A stretch of DNA of 64,000 nt from Strix aluco (Eukaryota; Chordata; Aves; Strigiformes; Strigidae). This document shows positions 48,501 to 58,700 of this stretch, one piece after another. How positions within the stretch are numbered: position 1 is the first letter of the stretch; each line of letters begins with the position of its first letter. The stretch spans positions 103,418,610-103,482,609 of the forward strand of contig NC_133934.1 of the NCBI RefSeq assembly GCF_031877795.1, read 5' to 3'. Made by a program: the position numbers and the translations under genes. Under the pieces are notes generated by a model, which was not told where the DNA came from, searched no databases, and saw nothing but the letters and a program-made list of their open reading frames with translations.

Positions 48501-48880
48501 CTCAGCCCCGCCCCTGCCGTCACTAACTCCTAAAATAAAGGCGTTTGTTTCTCCGCAGAACGAGCCCGAGACCCGCCTGGCTCCCGCGGCAGCCTGCACG
48601 CGGGGAACTAAAGTAACAGGGGACACGCCAACGGTGGCCCCACCACGCCGCCAGGCCTGACCCCGCACCCCGTGTCACTGCGGGCACCGGCGGCCGCGCT
48701 CACCCACAGGGGCACCTTCCCCGCCCGCCCGCCCCCCGGCCGGGCCAGGCCCGCCGGGAGCGGCTCCAGCGCTCCACGGCGGCCGTCACCCCGCGGCGAG
48801 GAGTGCTGCCGCCCGTCCCCGGGGCACTCACGGGCGCGGCGGGCGGCCAGGCGGCCCCGCAGGCTCCGCTTCCAGTCCAT
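33331..48880 (-). CDS. PPP2R3C: PP2A regulatory subunit B'' gamma, complete (13 exons, 450 aa)
   Basis: This is an EF-hand regulatory subunit of protein phosphatase 2A (also called G5PR), which directs PP2A or PP5 to substrates and is linked to centrosomes. From 5' to 3' on the minus strand the exons are 48832-48880, 47870-47997, 46621-46725, 45907-46019, 44973-45070, 42112-42182, 41237-41369, 40028-40083, 39879-39954, 39370-39506, 37601-37738, 34241-34300 and 33331-33519. They total 1,353 nt, 450 residues plus TGA, against about 453 in human. The ATG has a strong Kozak context (gggccATGG) and starts MDWK as in orthologues. A canonical EF-hand loop DKDHNGMLSKEE lies at residues 283-294, and a degenerate one (DIENKGYLNVFS) at 351-362. 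The gene ends with an acidic tail DDT. No disruption was seen. Confidence 0.97.
33520..34240 (-). other. PPP2R3C: PPP2R3C intron 12
   Basis: AT-rich sequence; nothing else recognised. Confidence 0.55.
34241..34300 (-). CDS. PPP2R3C: PPP2R3C exon 12, residues 369-388
   Basis: Twenty whole codons, AIQEQMKIHGQEPVSFQDVK. The T-rich acceptor ends ctag; the donor is gttagt. Confidence 0.94.
35595..36385 (+). mobile_element. Old, diverged CR1 LINE fragment
   Basis: The 3' part of a CR1 in plus orientation, antisense to the host gene. Recognisable pieces run in CR1 order: a GAAGTTCAA...TGCAAG...CTGCACCTG block (35,602-35,650), a GTGTGCAGGGTGCCCTTGTGG block (about 35,760), CACCTGGAGAACAGAAGGCTGG (36,020) and CAGGTGACCTCCAAAGGTCCATTCCA (about 36,342-36,367). 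It is much more diverged than the two young copies, and the terminal octamers have decayed. Confidence 0.85.
36400..36490 (+). repeat. T/G-rich simple sequence with T16 run
   Basis: Low-complexity GGTTTTTG/TTTGT units end in a run of about 16 T and then seven A. It follows directly on the decayed CR1. Confidence 0.85.
37601..37738 (-). CDS. PPP2R3C: PPP2R3C exon 11, residues 323-368
   Basis: It encodes DYKTYLDFVLALENRKEPAA, then a second EF-hand-like loop lacking the position-12 acidic residue, ending NYFFR. Acceptor ttttag, donor gtaagt. Confidence 0.96.
37739..39369 (-). other. PPP2R3C: PPP2R3C intron 10
   Basis: Holds an old CR1 fragment (about 38,340-38,725). The rest is AT-rich with no recognised feature. 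Confidence 0.6.
38340..38725 (+). mobile_element. Old CR1 LINE fragment, internal piece
   Basis: The order of matches is that of CR1 ORF2: TTTCATCAAGTTCAAGAGAAGG, TGCATCTGGGGAGAAATAACCC (about 38,402), ATCCTGAGCTCCATTAGGAAGAGC (about 38,548) and CTCCTCTACTCAGCACTG (about 38,601). It lacks a CR1 3' end, so it is truncated on both sides, and it is antisense to PPP2R3C. Confidence 0.82.
39370..39506 (-). CDS. PPP2R3C: PPP2R3C exon 10, residues 277-322 (EF-hand)
   Basis: It carries the canonical calcium-binding loop DKDHNGMLSKEE, followed by FLDRVFQECLTYDGEM. Acceptor ccctag; the donor gtaatc is a weaker match to consensus. Confidence 0.96.
39879..39954 (-). CDS. PPP2R3C: PPP2R3C exon 9, residues 252-277
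   Basis: It encodes LRDEELSKESQETNWFSAPS then ALRVY. Acceptor acttag, donor gtaggt. Confidence 0.94.
40028..40083 (-). CDS. PPP2R3C: PPP2R3C exon 8, residues 233-251
   Basis: It encodes KIKIQDILACSFLDDLLE. Acceptor ctgcag, donor gtaaag. The 56-bp size is exactly what the phases on both sides require. Confidence 0.94.
41237..41369 (-). CDS. PPP2R3C: PPP2R3C exon 7, residues 189-233
   Basis: It encodes DLENYILELIPTLPQLDGLE and CTAVRKFFFFLDPLRTG. Acceptor ctgcag, donor gtaggt. Confidence 0.96.
42112..42182 (-). CDS. PPP2R3C: PPP2R3C exon 6, residues 165-188
   Basis: It encodes WLHQTRIGLSLYDVAGQGYL then RES. Acceptor tttacag, donor gtaagt. Confidence 0.96.
44973..45070 (-). CDS. PPP2R3C: PPP2R3C exon 5, residues 132-165
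   Basis: It encodes QFFTAKIFAKLLHNDPYGRI and SIMQFFNYVMRK. Acceptor tttacag, donor gttagt. Confidence 0.95.
45907..46019 (-). CDS. PPP2R3C: PPP2R3C exon 4, residues 95-132
   Basis: It encodes NLWFLLDKHQTSPMVGEEAM, then INYENFLKVGEKAGSKC. Acceptor tttaag, donor gtaagg. Confidence 0.95.
46214..46237 (+). repeat. CA/CT dinucleotide microsatellite
   Basis: A short ACACAC run passing into CTCTCT in PPP2R3C intron 3. Confidence 0.8.
46621..46725 (-). CDS. PPP2R3C: PPP2R3C exon 3, residues 60-94
   Basis: Thirty-five whole codons, including LPAEDEILLQKLREESRAVF and SRELLDNEELQ. Acceptor ccctag, donor gtaaga. Confidence 0.95.
47870..47997 (-). CDS. PPP2R3C: PPP2R3C exon 2, residues 17-59
   Basis: The acceptor aatcag precedes CCAAAAAG, and the donor is gtaagt. 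It encodes KKSEQELKDEEMELFTKYYM and continues to IPRFYYR. Confidence 0.95.
48832..48880 (-). CDS. PPP2R3C: PPP2R3C exon 1, residues 1-17
   Basis: It encodes MDWKRSLRGRLAARRA and the first base of codon 17. The donor is gtgagt at 48831. It lies in the shared CpG island. Confidence 0.92.
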
Positions 48881-48905
48881 GGCCCCCGCGGCGGCCACCC
48901 GGCGC

Positions 48906-48913
48906 CACGTGAC
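48906..48913 (-). promoter_or_regulatory. E-box CACGTGAC (USF/TFE-type)
   Basis: A palindromic CACGTG core followed by AC, about 26 bp upstream of the PPP2R3C ATG. It is a sequence match only; factor binding is inferred. Confidence 0.45.
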
Positions 48914-48943
48914 CGCCGCCGCGCTCCGGCCGGCCGGCCCCAG

Positions 48944-48953
48944 GCGCATGCGC
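48944..48953. promoter_or_regulatory. NRF1 palindrome GCGCATGCGC
   Basis: A perfect match to the NRF1 consensus, about 65 bp upstream of the PPP2R3C ATG. NRF1 commonly drives bidirectional and mitochondria-related genes, which suits PRORP. Confidence 0.65.
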
Positions 48954-49000
48954 GATACCCTGTCCGACGAGTTCGACACCGGGGGCGCCGTGCCCGCAAC

Positions 49001-49012
49001 CAATATGGCGGA
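49001..49012 (+). promoter_or_regulatory. YY1-like AATATGGCGG site
   Basis: It resembles the AAnATGGCGG YY1 motif often found at housekeeping promoters. An adjacent CCAAT (48999-49003 region) and an ATTGG at 49055-49059 could bind NF-Y. Confidence 0.5.
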
Positions 49013-49087
49013 GCGGCCCCATCCGCCCTAACAGGGCGCGCCCAGTGAGACGCGATTGGCTCCGAGCCCAGGCGCGGGCCCGACGGT

Positions 49088-49096
49088 GCTTCCGGG
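49088..49096 (+). promoter_or_regulatory. ETS/GABPA-like site GCTTCCGGG
   Basis: CTTCCGG core typical of GABPA sites in CpG-island promoters. Confidence 0.4.
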
Positions 49097-49340
49097 TCAG
49101 CGGGAGGCGAGCGCCCCGGCCGCCGCGTGTTCCCCTCTGCTGTACGCGCCTCCCTGCCGGCGCCTCGCTCCTCGGAGGTGCCCGTAGCCGCCGCGCACCG
49201 AGCGAGGTAGGCCCACCCCGGGAGGATGGGGGCACAACCCGCGCCGGGACCGCGTTTCGTTACGCGCTGGCAGGCGAGAGGCGGGAGAGGGGAGAGGGGG
49301 CTTTCCCGGCAGGCAGCGCGCTGCTGCGGGCCGGCCGCTG

Positions 49341-49360
49341 TGCACGCTGGGAGTTGTAGT
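49341..49360 (-). promoter_or_regulatory. ZNF143/THAP11 (SBS) element
   Basis: The minus strand reads ACTACAACTCCCAGCGTGCA, a near-perfect match to the ACTACAAYTCCCAG ZNF143/THAP11 motif of CpG-island promoters. It sits about 75 bp upstream of a strong donor (ctg|gtgagc, 49433/49434) that probably ends PRORP exon 1. Confidence 0.7.
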
Positions 49361-49433
49361 GCCCGGGGACGCGGCCGAGCCGGGCCCACAGCGCACCAAG
49401 CGAGGGAGGGACGTGAGGCCCTGTGGCGGCCTG
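49350..49433 (+). other. PRORP: Probable non-coding first exon of PRORP
   Basis: A strong donor (ctg|gtgagc) lies at 49434 and a strong T-rich acceptor (tatttttag) at 49789-49790, which frame a 356-bp intron upstream of the start exon. The 5' boundary is a guess. A competing donor lies at 49207 (gag|gtaggc). Confidence 0.4.
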
Positions 49434-49790
49434 GTGAGCCGCGCCGGCTGCCTGCCCGCGATCCTCCCGGTATTTACGTATATAACTTAGCATTTACGTG
49501 GGATTTCACCGTGATTAACTGCCAGTGGTGTTGCTCCGCCTCTTTGGCAGCAGCGTTACCACGGTTTACGGTTGGGGAAATAAGTTAAACGGAAGTTTGT
49601 CGCAGGTTGAAAGGTACGAGGGAACCAGCGCTGGAATCCCGTGCTGGGACTGCCTGAGGGATCAGGGTTGGGATGCCTGACCTGAAATTGTCGAGGTGCC
49701 TTGAACTTTGTGTTTGCTAGCATGCGAATGTAGATATGACAAGAAAGCATGGAGCAGGTCGTGATGTTGTGGTGTTATTTTTATTTTTAG

Positions 49791-52700
49791 GAAACTTGAC
49801 TCAACTGGGATGAAGGCAGGAAGAAAAAAAACCTGCACTTTTTGCCTAGCTGCCTCAGAGTTGCCTGTCTGTGTACAACATATTCAGTACTCATCTTTAC
49901 TGTAACCGACAAACAGAAATGCCAAGCTGCAAACCTGCAAAGCATCTTCTCTAGAAAGAAGGATACCCCTCATTTTGTATGGATGTCCTCACGGTCTTAA
50001 GAGACTGATTTTTGTGAAAAAAGATTTTACGTTTTTTTCTTTTCATAAGAGGTGGAAAGGACTCACAGAACAAGCATTTTGAAATAGCTTACACAGCTTG
50101 ATAGCCTACACAGCTTGACAGCCCTTGGGATTTTATAATAAATGTCCCCATGCAAACTGCATTTTCCATTTTATAATTTTGTTAGATACAGTGAGCTAAT
50201 AGTGAGATAATTTCTTATGATGGCACTCTTTTCTCAAACTAGTCAACAGGGTTTTCAGGCTTTGCTGTGGAAATGTCGTATGTTCTGGCCTGTTTCCAGA
50301 TGCCAACAACTGTTTGCTGTCTCTTTCAGCATCCCTAGTAGAGAAAAGGTTAGCTATTTCAGCTTTGTGACGTCTTCCAGCACTGCATTACCAGTGGATC
50401 CGAAAGGAACTGATGTCTTTCCTAGCAAGAAAAGGTCTGAAGTTGATTATGAAGAAGAAAAAGGTTGGGATGAGGAGTCTAAAGAAATATCTGAAGGAAA
50501 ACTCCACTTTTCATCCTCTGTTGGAGCTCCAAAGAAACGGTTAATGAGTCAAGTTATGTCAAGGCAGAATTTTACTAAAGTACAGCCTCCAGAAAAGCCT
50601 CTGCAGGCTGAGGAATGGAACAGGCTGAAGGAGAGCTTTCGATCACCTAAAATATTCGAAACAGTGATGTTTAACAGTATGGTCAGGTGCAACAGCCCCA
50701 TTGATGTGGCTAAGTCCTTGCTGACCTACGTGGCAAAGAGTGATGGTGACGTTGCATATACTTTGTTGGTCAAATACCTGGCATTGTGTGTCCAGCAGGG
50801 GCAGACTTCAGAAATTCGTGATGTGTATGATATAATGAAAAGAAGATTTAAGCTTATAGAAAGTGGGGCTTACAACCTTCTTATCAGGGGACTGAGTAAT
50901 TCAGATCAATGGAGAATGGCCTTGACTCTTTTGGAAGAAGTAAAAAAGATTATGATTCCCTCACGGACAAACTATGAATCCTGTATCAAAGCAGCCAGCC
51001 GTCACCAAGAAATGAACCTTGCATTTGAACTTTACCATGAAATGTTGGCTAAGGATTTGGTCCCAACCTTGGATGTCCTGCAGGCCTTTTTTGACTTCAG
51101 CAGGGGTATGAAAGGTGCTGAATTACAAAAAGAGCTGTTTGGTATGCTCTTACATTTGAGAGAGAACCAAATATACCCTCACAAAACATTTATGTGGAGT
51201 ATAAAGCTATGGTTTGAAAGGTAAATAATGTTTCAATAGCAAGCTCCAGTTCATGAGGATGGGATTCAGATTATTCCATAGATCAAGTCTAATAAGATCC
51301 CTCAACATCTCATTGTGGTTGTTGCTTCTCCATGAGAGATACGGTGTTGTGAAGAGATACATTGTATTTTTTCTCCAAAATAGTGTAAAAGTGTAAAATT
51401 CTTACTGATTTCAGTAAGAAAAAAAATCTTTTCTTGAAAGATTTTACCAGTTAAATATTCCTTGGTACAGAAAGTGGGAAGTTGTGATGGGTCACAGCTG
51501 TCCAAAATATCCAACTTCATCTCTTTCTGGGGTTGGTACATAAGGAATATTGACAGGTAGGAGGGTTTTTCCTGTAATCTATCAGAGTGTAGAAGTAGTA
51601 AGTTATTTGAAAATTAGATAGTTTCTCTCTTTAAAGGAAAGAGGGAGCAAATTTAACATAGTTTAAATGAAGATTAAGTGTTGACTTTGTATGGAATAAT
51701 AGGAAAGGAATAGTCTTAATAGGAGGCTCTTTGCTTTAGCACTGTATTTTGCAGGCCACACAGTTTGTTTTCATGAGTAGTGATGGTCAGAGTCCACAAA
51801 TTACAACTAGGTATGCTGCGCATGCACAGTGTAGTTCATCTGAGGCCACTGCCTATTTGTGATGCTGTTGTATGTGAATCCATCTATGACTTTTTTTAAA
51901 CTGTTTGCTTTGGTTTAAAAAAGCCATTTTACAAATTAGTCTTCCTGGATGGAAAATACGGCTGTAGGAATGCACTACCATTATTAGAACAGTTTATACT
52001 GCTGTCCCCTAGCTATTTTCTTTCCTGGGAACAGCTGGGGAGCAGATAGAGTAGGGTTCAGTCGAGATGAACTGGTTTAGTGGGTGAAAATCTGTGAGGG
52101 AGTGCTATTTTCCCAGTGAGTAGAGAAGGATTTACCTGTAGGTGTGTGCAGCACGTGCAGGAAACTCAGTGTAATAAAAAGTCCTTGGCAAGGAGACTGC
52201 AGGGTAGTGAGTACGTTGAAGAGCTATATAGTGCCTGTGTATAGTGGCAAACCCGTGCTGCAAGCTGAAGCTAGACAAACTCCTGTTTGTATCTTTAATA
52301 CTGTGTTTGACTGTTAGAACAATTTATGAAAGGTTGTGGTAGACTCCTGTTTTAAGTTCAATGCTGGGCATTTCGCTAAAGAAGGTAGTGTTTCAAACAT
52401 GAAGAAACAAAGTCCATAGTAGAGGGATGAAACTAGGTGATCAGTTATCCCATCTGACTTTGTGAACCTGTACAAAATGCTCAGTTTTACCTGTCCTTAT
52501 TGCTAGTGCTGAACTTGTATGTGCTGGTGGTTGAAAATAAATAAGCAGTTTACGTGCAGTTCCCAAAAAGAAATAGAATCTGATAACTTCTAGCACTGTT
52601 AGTCTTGCAAAAATGGTGCAGATTAGGAGGTAACTTTTGCTGACAAATTAAACCCATGGTACACTAAGCACGGAAGCGAGCTCTGTGAGTGTAACTGAAT

Positions 52701-55700
52701 AGGTGTTAGTTTTAAAAAATGATTTTTCTGAAGAGCAGACCAGCACTAACTTAGAGTAATGTGAGTAAAGCCAGAGCCAGTACAGAGATATGAGTGTGCA
52801 ACAAAGAATCACAGTATTTTCTGTTGCCTGTTGTCTTTGTAAGAAAACTAAAGAACTGCTATGTATCATCATGAGAAATGGGAAAGGAGGGCGGGAGCAG
52901 GATGATTGTTCCAAAGCCTGTGGCATGTGTGATTGTGTAGCCTATGATAATAAACACAGGGACAAAAGGAGAGGTGTCTTCAATTGCATGTCGGCATGGG
53001 TATTCCTATTCTGTACTCCTATTCTTAACCTATTCTGTTTTGGATCTTGTGGGCAAAAAGAAATATTTACACCAGCATGATTGTGGCTGTCATAGTAGTG
53101 GTGATGATAATGATGTGGAGTCAGAAAGTCTCAGTGCAGCATTGTGGTATGAACATGTCTTTCTTAATCTCTCAGGATGACATCTGCATCTTGATTCCAG
53201 CTTTCCCATCTGGTTTCTGAGGTGCTTTATGAACGTGTAGGACAACAACTTAAAAATTGCCAGTGCAGCCTGGTTATTTGTATGGTTCTTAATGTTCGGG
53301 GACAACATTAACTGGGGAGGTTGATGGTGTTAGTTCTCTGCGTGTTGTTAAATGATGGTTCTTTATATAATATTTTCAGGCGTTGCTAAATTATATATTA
53401 ATCTTTGTATGATTTCTTTGCAGCGTAGGTGATTGATTGGTCTTTTATTTCTAAATGTTGACCAAAATAGAATTATTGATTATCTACAATTCAGGTATTG
53501 TTAAATAAGAATCTAATGTTTTTATTTATCTTTCCCTCTACATATTAGTATACCAGGAGGGAACTGGAGAGGACACCTGACCAACATTAAAGACAGGTAA
53601 ATGCAATATTTTATTTAAAAGTGAGGTATTGTCTTGATTATTCTATCTGAACTCTTCTTTCATAAATATAAAAAATCACTTTGCTTATGTAAGAATCCTT
53701 GAGAGTATGAACCTTTGTTGCATACCTATGATTTCCCAAACTCCAGTTTCCAACTCATTCTTTTGCATTAAACAAGACCCAACATACACATTTGGAAAGG
53801 AGTTACGCTAAGCAGAGCCATGACGGAAAAAAGCAGAGAAAAATAAAAGCTGCCATTTTACTGGCTGGCTTATTTGTTTACTGTTTAGGGATTAAAGACT
53901 TACATTTTTGGTTGGCTTTATAATACCGTTGTTTAATATGATATTTAACAGAGCAGCTTTGGTGTGTAAATGGATACCTTCTTGAAAACATACTGTTCAC
54001 ACACTGCAGTTAATTTGTACAGATGGAAGGGTTCTGCCTCCTGACCTAATTTTCAGTGAAGACAAAATGATTCTTATGTTAGGTTTTCACGGGGATAATT
54101 TGGATATGTGTTTCTATTACAGCACGGTTTTCTTAATGTCTGTAAATTCCTATTTTAAATGTTACTCTATTTGAAACCTAGTTATGTGGTTTTGTAGCAA
54201 TTTGGCAACTATAAATGTATTAATTGTAAGAATGTCTCCAATGGATTATGGGTTTTTTTGGAGGTTTATAAAAATGCATGGTGTTGTATACTCTGAAGTA
54301 AAAGCATGTGTAGAGTCTGCTGCTTCTGAAGCCCATGAAAGAACAGTGTAACTCACTGTCCTAAGAGTAGGGATTGTTCACTGTAAAATGGATTATTATT
54401 ATTATGTATGAGTGTGTGTGTGTTACTTACTATACTGTATTATGGTAATTCACCAAATTCTAGACAACCTTTTTCAGCCTTTAGTTTTAAAATTCTAAAG
54501 TTGATTGTCTTGCTTAAGAGGTATCTTGTTATCTTACTGTCTGTAAACTCTGTTACAGACTTTTGAGAGCTAAACTAACTTAGATCACCTCACATTTTAT
54601 CACAGATTAAGAATCTGAACAAAGTGGTGACAAGGTGCTGAATGGCAGTTATTTTGTGATAACTGTGTGAACACTTTATTTTGAAATAAACAAGTTTGAG
54701 GTAGCCTACTTAGATAAGTATTTGAATAAAATTAAAATGGTTTCAAGAAAATAAAAAGAATATAAGAGTTGTGTTTAAATTAAGTGGCTGCTGACAGAAA
54801 AGGTCCTTAGGATTTAAGAAAGCAAAAACACTTTTGTTGGGGGTTTTTTGTGGGTTTTTTTTTTTTGGTCATAATCATAAAGGACAAAGCCGTTAAGGTA
54901 TCTCTGAACCTCATATGGTGATTGTTACTCGACTCATCTCTGCAGACAGCCTAACTTATGTCTTAAAACATGAGTCTTGAGTTAAAAAAATCCAGAAGAA
55001 CTATCTTTTCCTAAACTGCATTTGACAATTTAATAAGCTTATTCATAGGTTATTCTGATTTTGTTTAAATGCTGGCAGTTATATCTAAGATGGTCATACC
55101 GAGGATATTTTCTTTTCCTCTAGCACTAAGCTCCTAGTTTCTTTGAACTGTGATAGTCAGAAGTTTGAACCCCCTGCAAACAAACCTTGGAAGTTTGCTG
55201 ACCATCTTTCTTTGAAAATTACAAAAGCTTTGGATTTCCAAGGTCAGCTATAGAAAGCTGCAGCTCAAGTCTTTTTAGCCTGCTTTCAAATTATGGTCTC
55301 GTGTCTGACTTCATGCTTGATACATAGGTGCCATGATACTCCAAATCTATGTTAAAAAAGTAGTTAAATGGTCAGTTAGCTGTAAGAACATCTATATATC
55401 CTACAGAGGTGAAAGGTTTGGGAATTTCTTGGCATGAAATCCTAAAATTATTGATGAGAAGTTACAAAAATTGCAAGGTGATTTTAAAGGTATGGTTGCG
55501 AAAAAGCGGCAGTTAGACTAAGGGTCCAGTCTTGCAAGATGCTGAATGTTTCTTGTGCCTGTTTTGCCTCTACTCCCCTTGGGAATCCACATTGAGAATT
55601 CAGAAGAAGAAACTGGCTTCAGGAGCTTTGGTTGTTGATAGATGGCTGGGGTGGATTGCTTTGTTGGGGTATGGGGAGGTTTGTTTTTTTCAAGTAACCT

Positions 55701-58700
55701 GAAAGCGGTAGTTGCAGAAGGATCCAAGTTAACTACGGGACAGGTCCTTAAACTTTAGGCTTAATGATTTTGAAATAGCCTCGGAACAGTTCATTATGCC
55801 TTTCTTCTCTGTGGCCAAACCATGGAGTTCCTTAATGCAATTAGATGTATTTAATGGTAACTTTTTAGCTATGCAAGCAGCCAGTCTCGTTGCTTATATT
55901 AATACGTAGGCTAAGCCTGCAGTGGCCACAGTGGGTTGAGCAACCAGAGCATATTGTTTGCAATGCAGCCATGAATGTCCATTGTTGGAATTCCATGCAT
56001 AACTTTTTTTGATTAAGTAAATGCACTGTCAGCATTGCAGTTAATGCAGTCTTGATTTATGGTATGTGCATTAATGTATATTAGACATCAGTTGTTGGGA
56101 GAATTTAACATTTCTGATTGCCGTGGTTTTATGAAATTACAAGGATTTAGCTTTGACATCTTGAGGATATCTCTGTGGAGACAGCCAGGGGAGAATAACT
56201 CATTCCATTTTAACACTTAAAGCTCAAATCCTACGGTTCAGTTCTGAGATTATGCTTGTGAAAATAAGATATTTGGATGGATTTAGAGAAGAATGGTTAC
56301 TCCTTAAGTTCAAACTATGCCCAGCTGTCTGAACATAGGCTTCTGAACAGAGCATGATAGAAAGGAAAAATGGGAAACATCAACAACATATCCTGCATAT
56401 AAGAGAAGCTGAAGTGGGAGCAAGCGGTGAAAAAAGTCATTGTTCATCAGCCAGAAGGAACTAAAGACCCATTCAGATTGTCATTTTATTGCCTGTTGGA
56501 GAAGCTACTAAATTCTGCTTATTTTCTTGGTACCATGGCTGGAGTGTCCAGTCTGGTGACAAAGATGCAAGCTGGATCTCATGTCTAATATTCTTGGCAG
56601 AAGTGCTTGAGAACAGATGTGACTGACTGTGAATTTCCTTAGTGTATGTTAAGGTCCTATCTGACTGTTTCTTTTTCATTTTTCACGTAGTTATTTAAGA
56701 GTTAATCTCAGAAAAATTTCTGGGTTTAACCCACAATCAGAGATGCAAGTCAAGAAGTGTACCCATGAAGTCTATGTATATTTGTAGCTCATTGGTTTGT
56801 CTTTAAAAAGTTTATCTGCAAAACTTAAAAAGGTTAATGTAGTTCACAGTTCAAGCACAGAGATGCAGGTTGTTTTGTCTCAGTCTTCCACTGTTACCCC
56901 ACCTTACATGCTGGTTTTTTGGTGGACCCAGAGGTTCATGGTAGCGAAGCATGACATATAGTTTTGACCTGTGTACAGAGTTGTGCATTGTGTTGATTAT
57001 GTGTTTAGTTTATAGGGGCTAACGGGAGAGACAACTAGGAAAGAAAATAATGAACAAATGGGACATGGAAGTGATGACAGTTCGAGTTTGTTTTCCTTCA
57101 GACTATGTGTTAGGCCAGAGGTTTTGGCTGTGGGACATGAAACAGCAGAAGAGGCTAGATATTAAAAAATATGTTTGTTCTTTCTCTCAAGAGAGAGTTC
57201 TGGGGAATCATACAACAATCCAGAGGTGGCCATGGAAGTTAGGCCTGTCTTGTTTTGCATCTTGGAATTATGTGTGTGCTGTGCTAGCAGGCTGTAGGAA
57301 CAAAAACCAACTCATAGCAGTTAACATGGTTCTCATGGTTGTGGTTTGTTTTGATGGCCTTTCCCAGTTCTGGGGAGTTTTTGCAGCACTAGGTTGGTTA
57401 GACAAAAAGTTGTGCCTTTTGACTGGCATGGATCTGCGTGTTCTCTGTAGCACTGCCTCATTGTGCTGTTCTGGAAAATTTTTCAGGATCTGCTATGACA
57501 TGCTAGCATTCTTATTAAGGAAACTAAAGAGTATGAGATCCGTTTTTTCACATCACCTACGGTTCTATTCTTTAATCTTTTCTTTTACGATGGATTTTCA
57601 ATCTCTTTGGTCTTATGGTATTAAGAACACACATGGACAGATCAGTGGAGAGTTCTTGTGTGTGTTGGAGACAAACCAATGTATGATTTGGGATTTGGAG
57701 AAATGCAATAGTTATCACAGCTGCTAGCCCTGCAACAGGGAAACTTAAGAGTATTGAGAAGTGGATGATGTGAATGATAAGGGAAACTGTCCCAGGGCTG
57801 CATAGAATCATAGAATGATAGAATGGTTTGGGTTGGAAGGGACCTTAAAGATCATCTAGTTCCAAGCCCCCTGCCTTGTCCAGGGACACCTTCCACTAGA
57901 CCAGGGTGCTCAAAGCCCCGTCCAACCTGGCCTTGAACACTTCCAGGGAGGGGGCAGCCACAGCTTCTCTGGGCAACCTGTCACAGTAGAGAATTTCTTC
58001 CTCTATCTAATCTAAATCTACCCTCTTTCAGTTTAAAATCATTACCCCTCATCCTATCCCTACACTCCCTAATGAAGAGTCCCTCCCCATCTTTCCTGTA
58101 GGCCCCCTTTAAGTACTGGAAGGCTGCTATAAGGTCTCCCCGGAGCCTTCTCTTCTCCAGGCTGAACAATCCCAACTCTCAACCTGTCCCCATAGGGGAG
58201 GTGCTCCAGCCCCCTGATCATCTTCGTGGGCTCCTCTGGACCTGTTCAAGCAGGTCCATGTCCTTCTTATGTTGGAGACCCCAGAGTTGGACACAGTACT
58301 CCAGGTAGGTCTCACAAGAGTGGAGTAGAGGGGGAGAATCCCCTCCCTCGACCTGCTGGCCACACTTCTCTTGATGCAGCCCAGGACACGGTTGGCTTTC
58401 TGGGCTGTGAGCGCACACTGCTGGCTCATAGTCAGTTTTCCATCCACTAATACCTGCAAGTCCTTCTCCGCTGGGCTGATCTCAGTCCACTCATCACTCA
58501 GCCTGTATCTGTGCTTGGGATTGCCGCGACCCATGTGCAGGACCTTGCACTTGGCCTTGTTGAACTTCACGACGTTTGCACGGGCCCACCCGTCCAGCCT
58601 GTCCAGGTCCCTCTGGATGTCACATCCCTTCCTCCAGCGTGTCGACCACACCACACAGCTTGGTGTCATCGGCAAACTTGCAGAGGGTGCACTCAGTCCC

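Larger units (their letters stand above)
45071..48831 (-). other. PPP2R3C: PPP2R3C introns 1-4
   Basis: AT-rich introns with a short CA/CT microsatellite at about 46,214-46,237. No transposon or other gene was recognised. The last 350 bp (from about 48,470) belong to the CpG island. Confidence 0.55.
48470..49470. promoter_or_regulatory. CpG island: bidirectional PPP2R3C / PRORP promoter
   Basis: About 1 kb of GC- and CpG-rich sequence separates the PPP2R3C start codon (48880, minus) from the probable first PRORP exon (plus). The head-to-head arrangement and the absence of a visible TATA box fit a shared housekeeping promoter. Motif matches include CACGTGAC, GCGCATGCGC, AATATGGCG, two CCAAT/ATTGG boxes, CTTCCGGG and a ZNF143/THAP11 element. 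Confidence 0.85.

Noticed and set aside
48672-49588. Long open frames in the PPP2R3C/PRORP promoter, including one of 229 codons on the minus strand
   Set aside because: High GC content explains the lack of stops. They are in different frames from the PPP2R3C first exon, and the predicted proteins are low-complexity Arg/Pro/Gly/Ala.
50217-51224. Treating the 335-codon frame ending at the TAA at 51,222 as an intronless gene
   Set aside because: The final codon and stop come from the donor gtaaat. Splicing at 51220 restores the conserved PRORP frame into the next exons.
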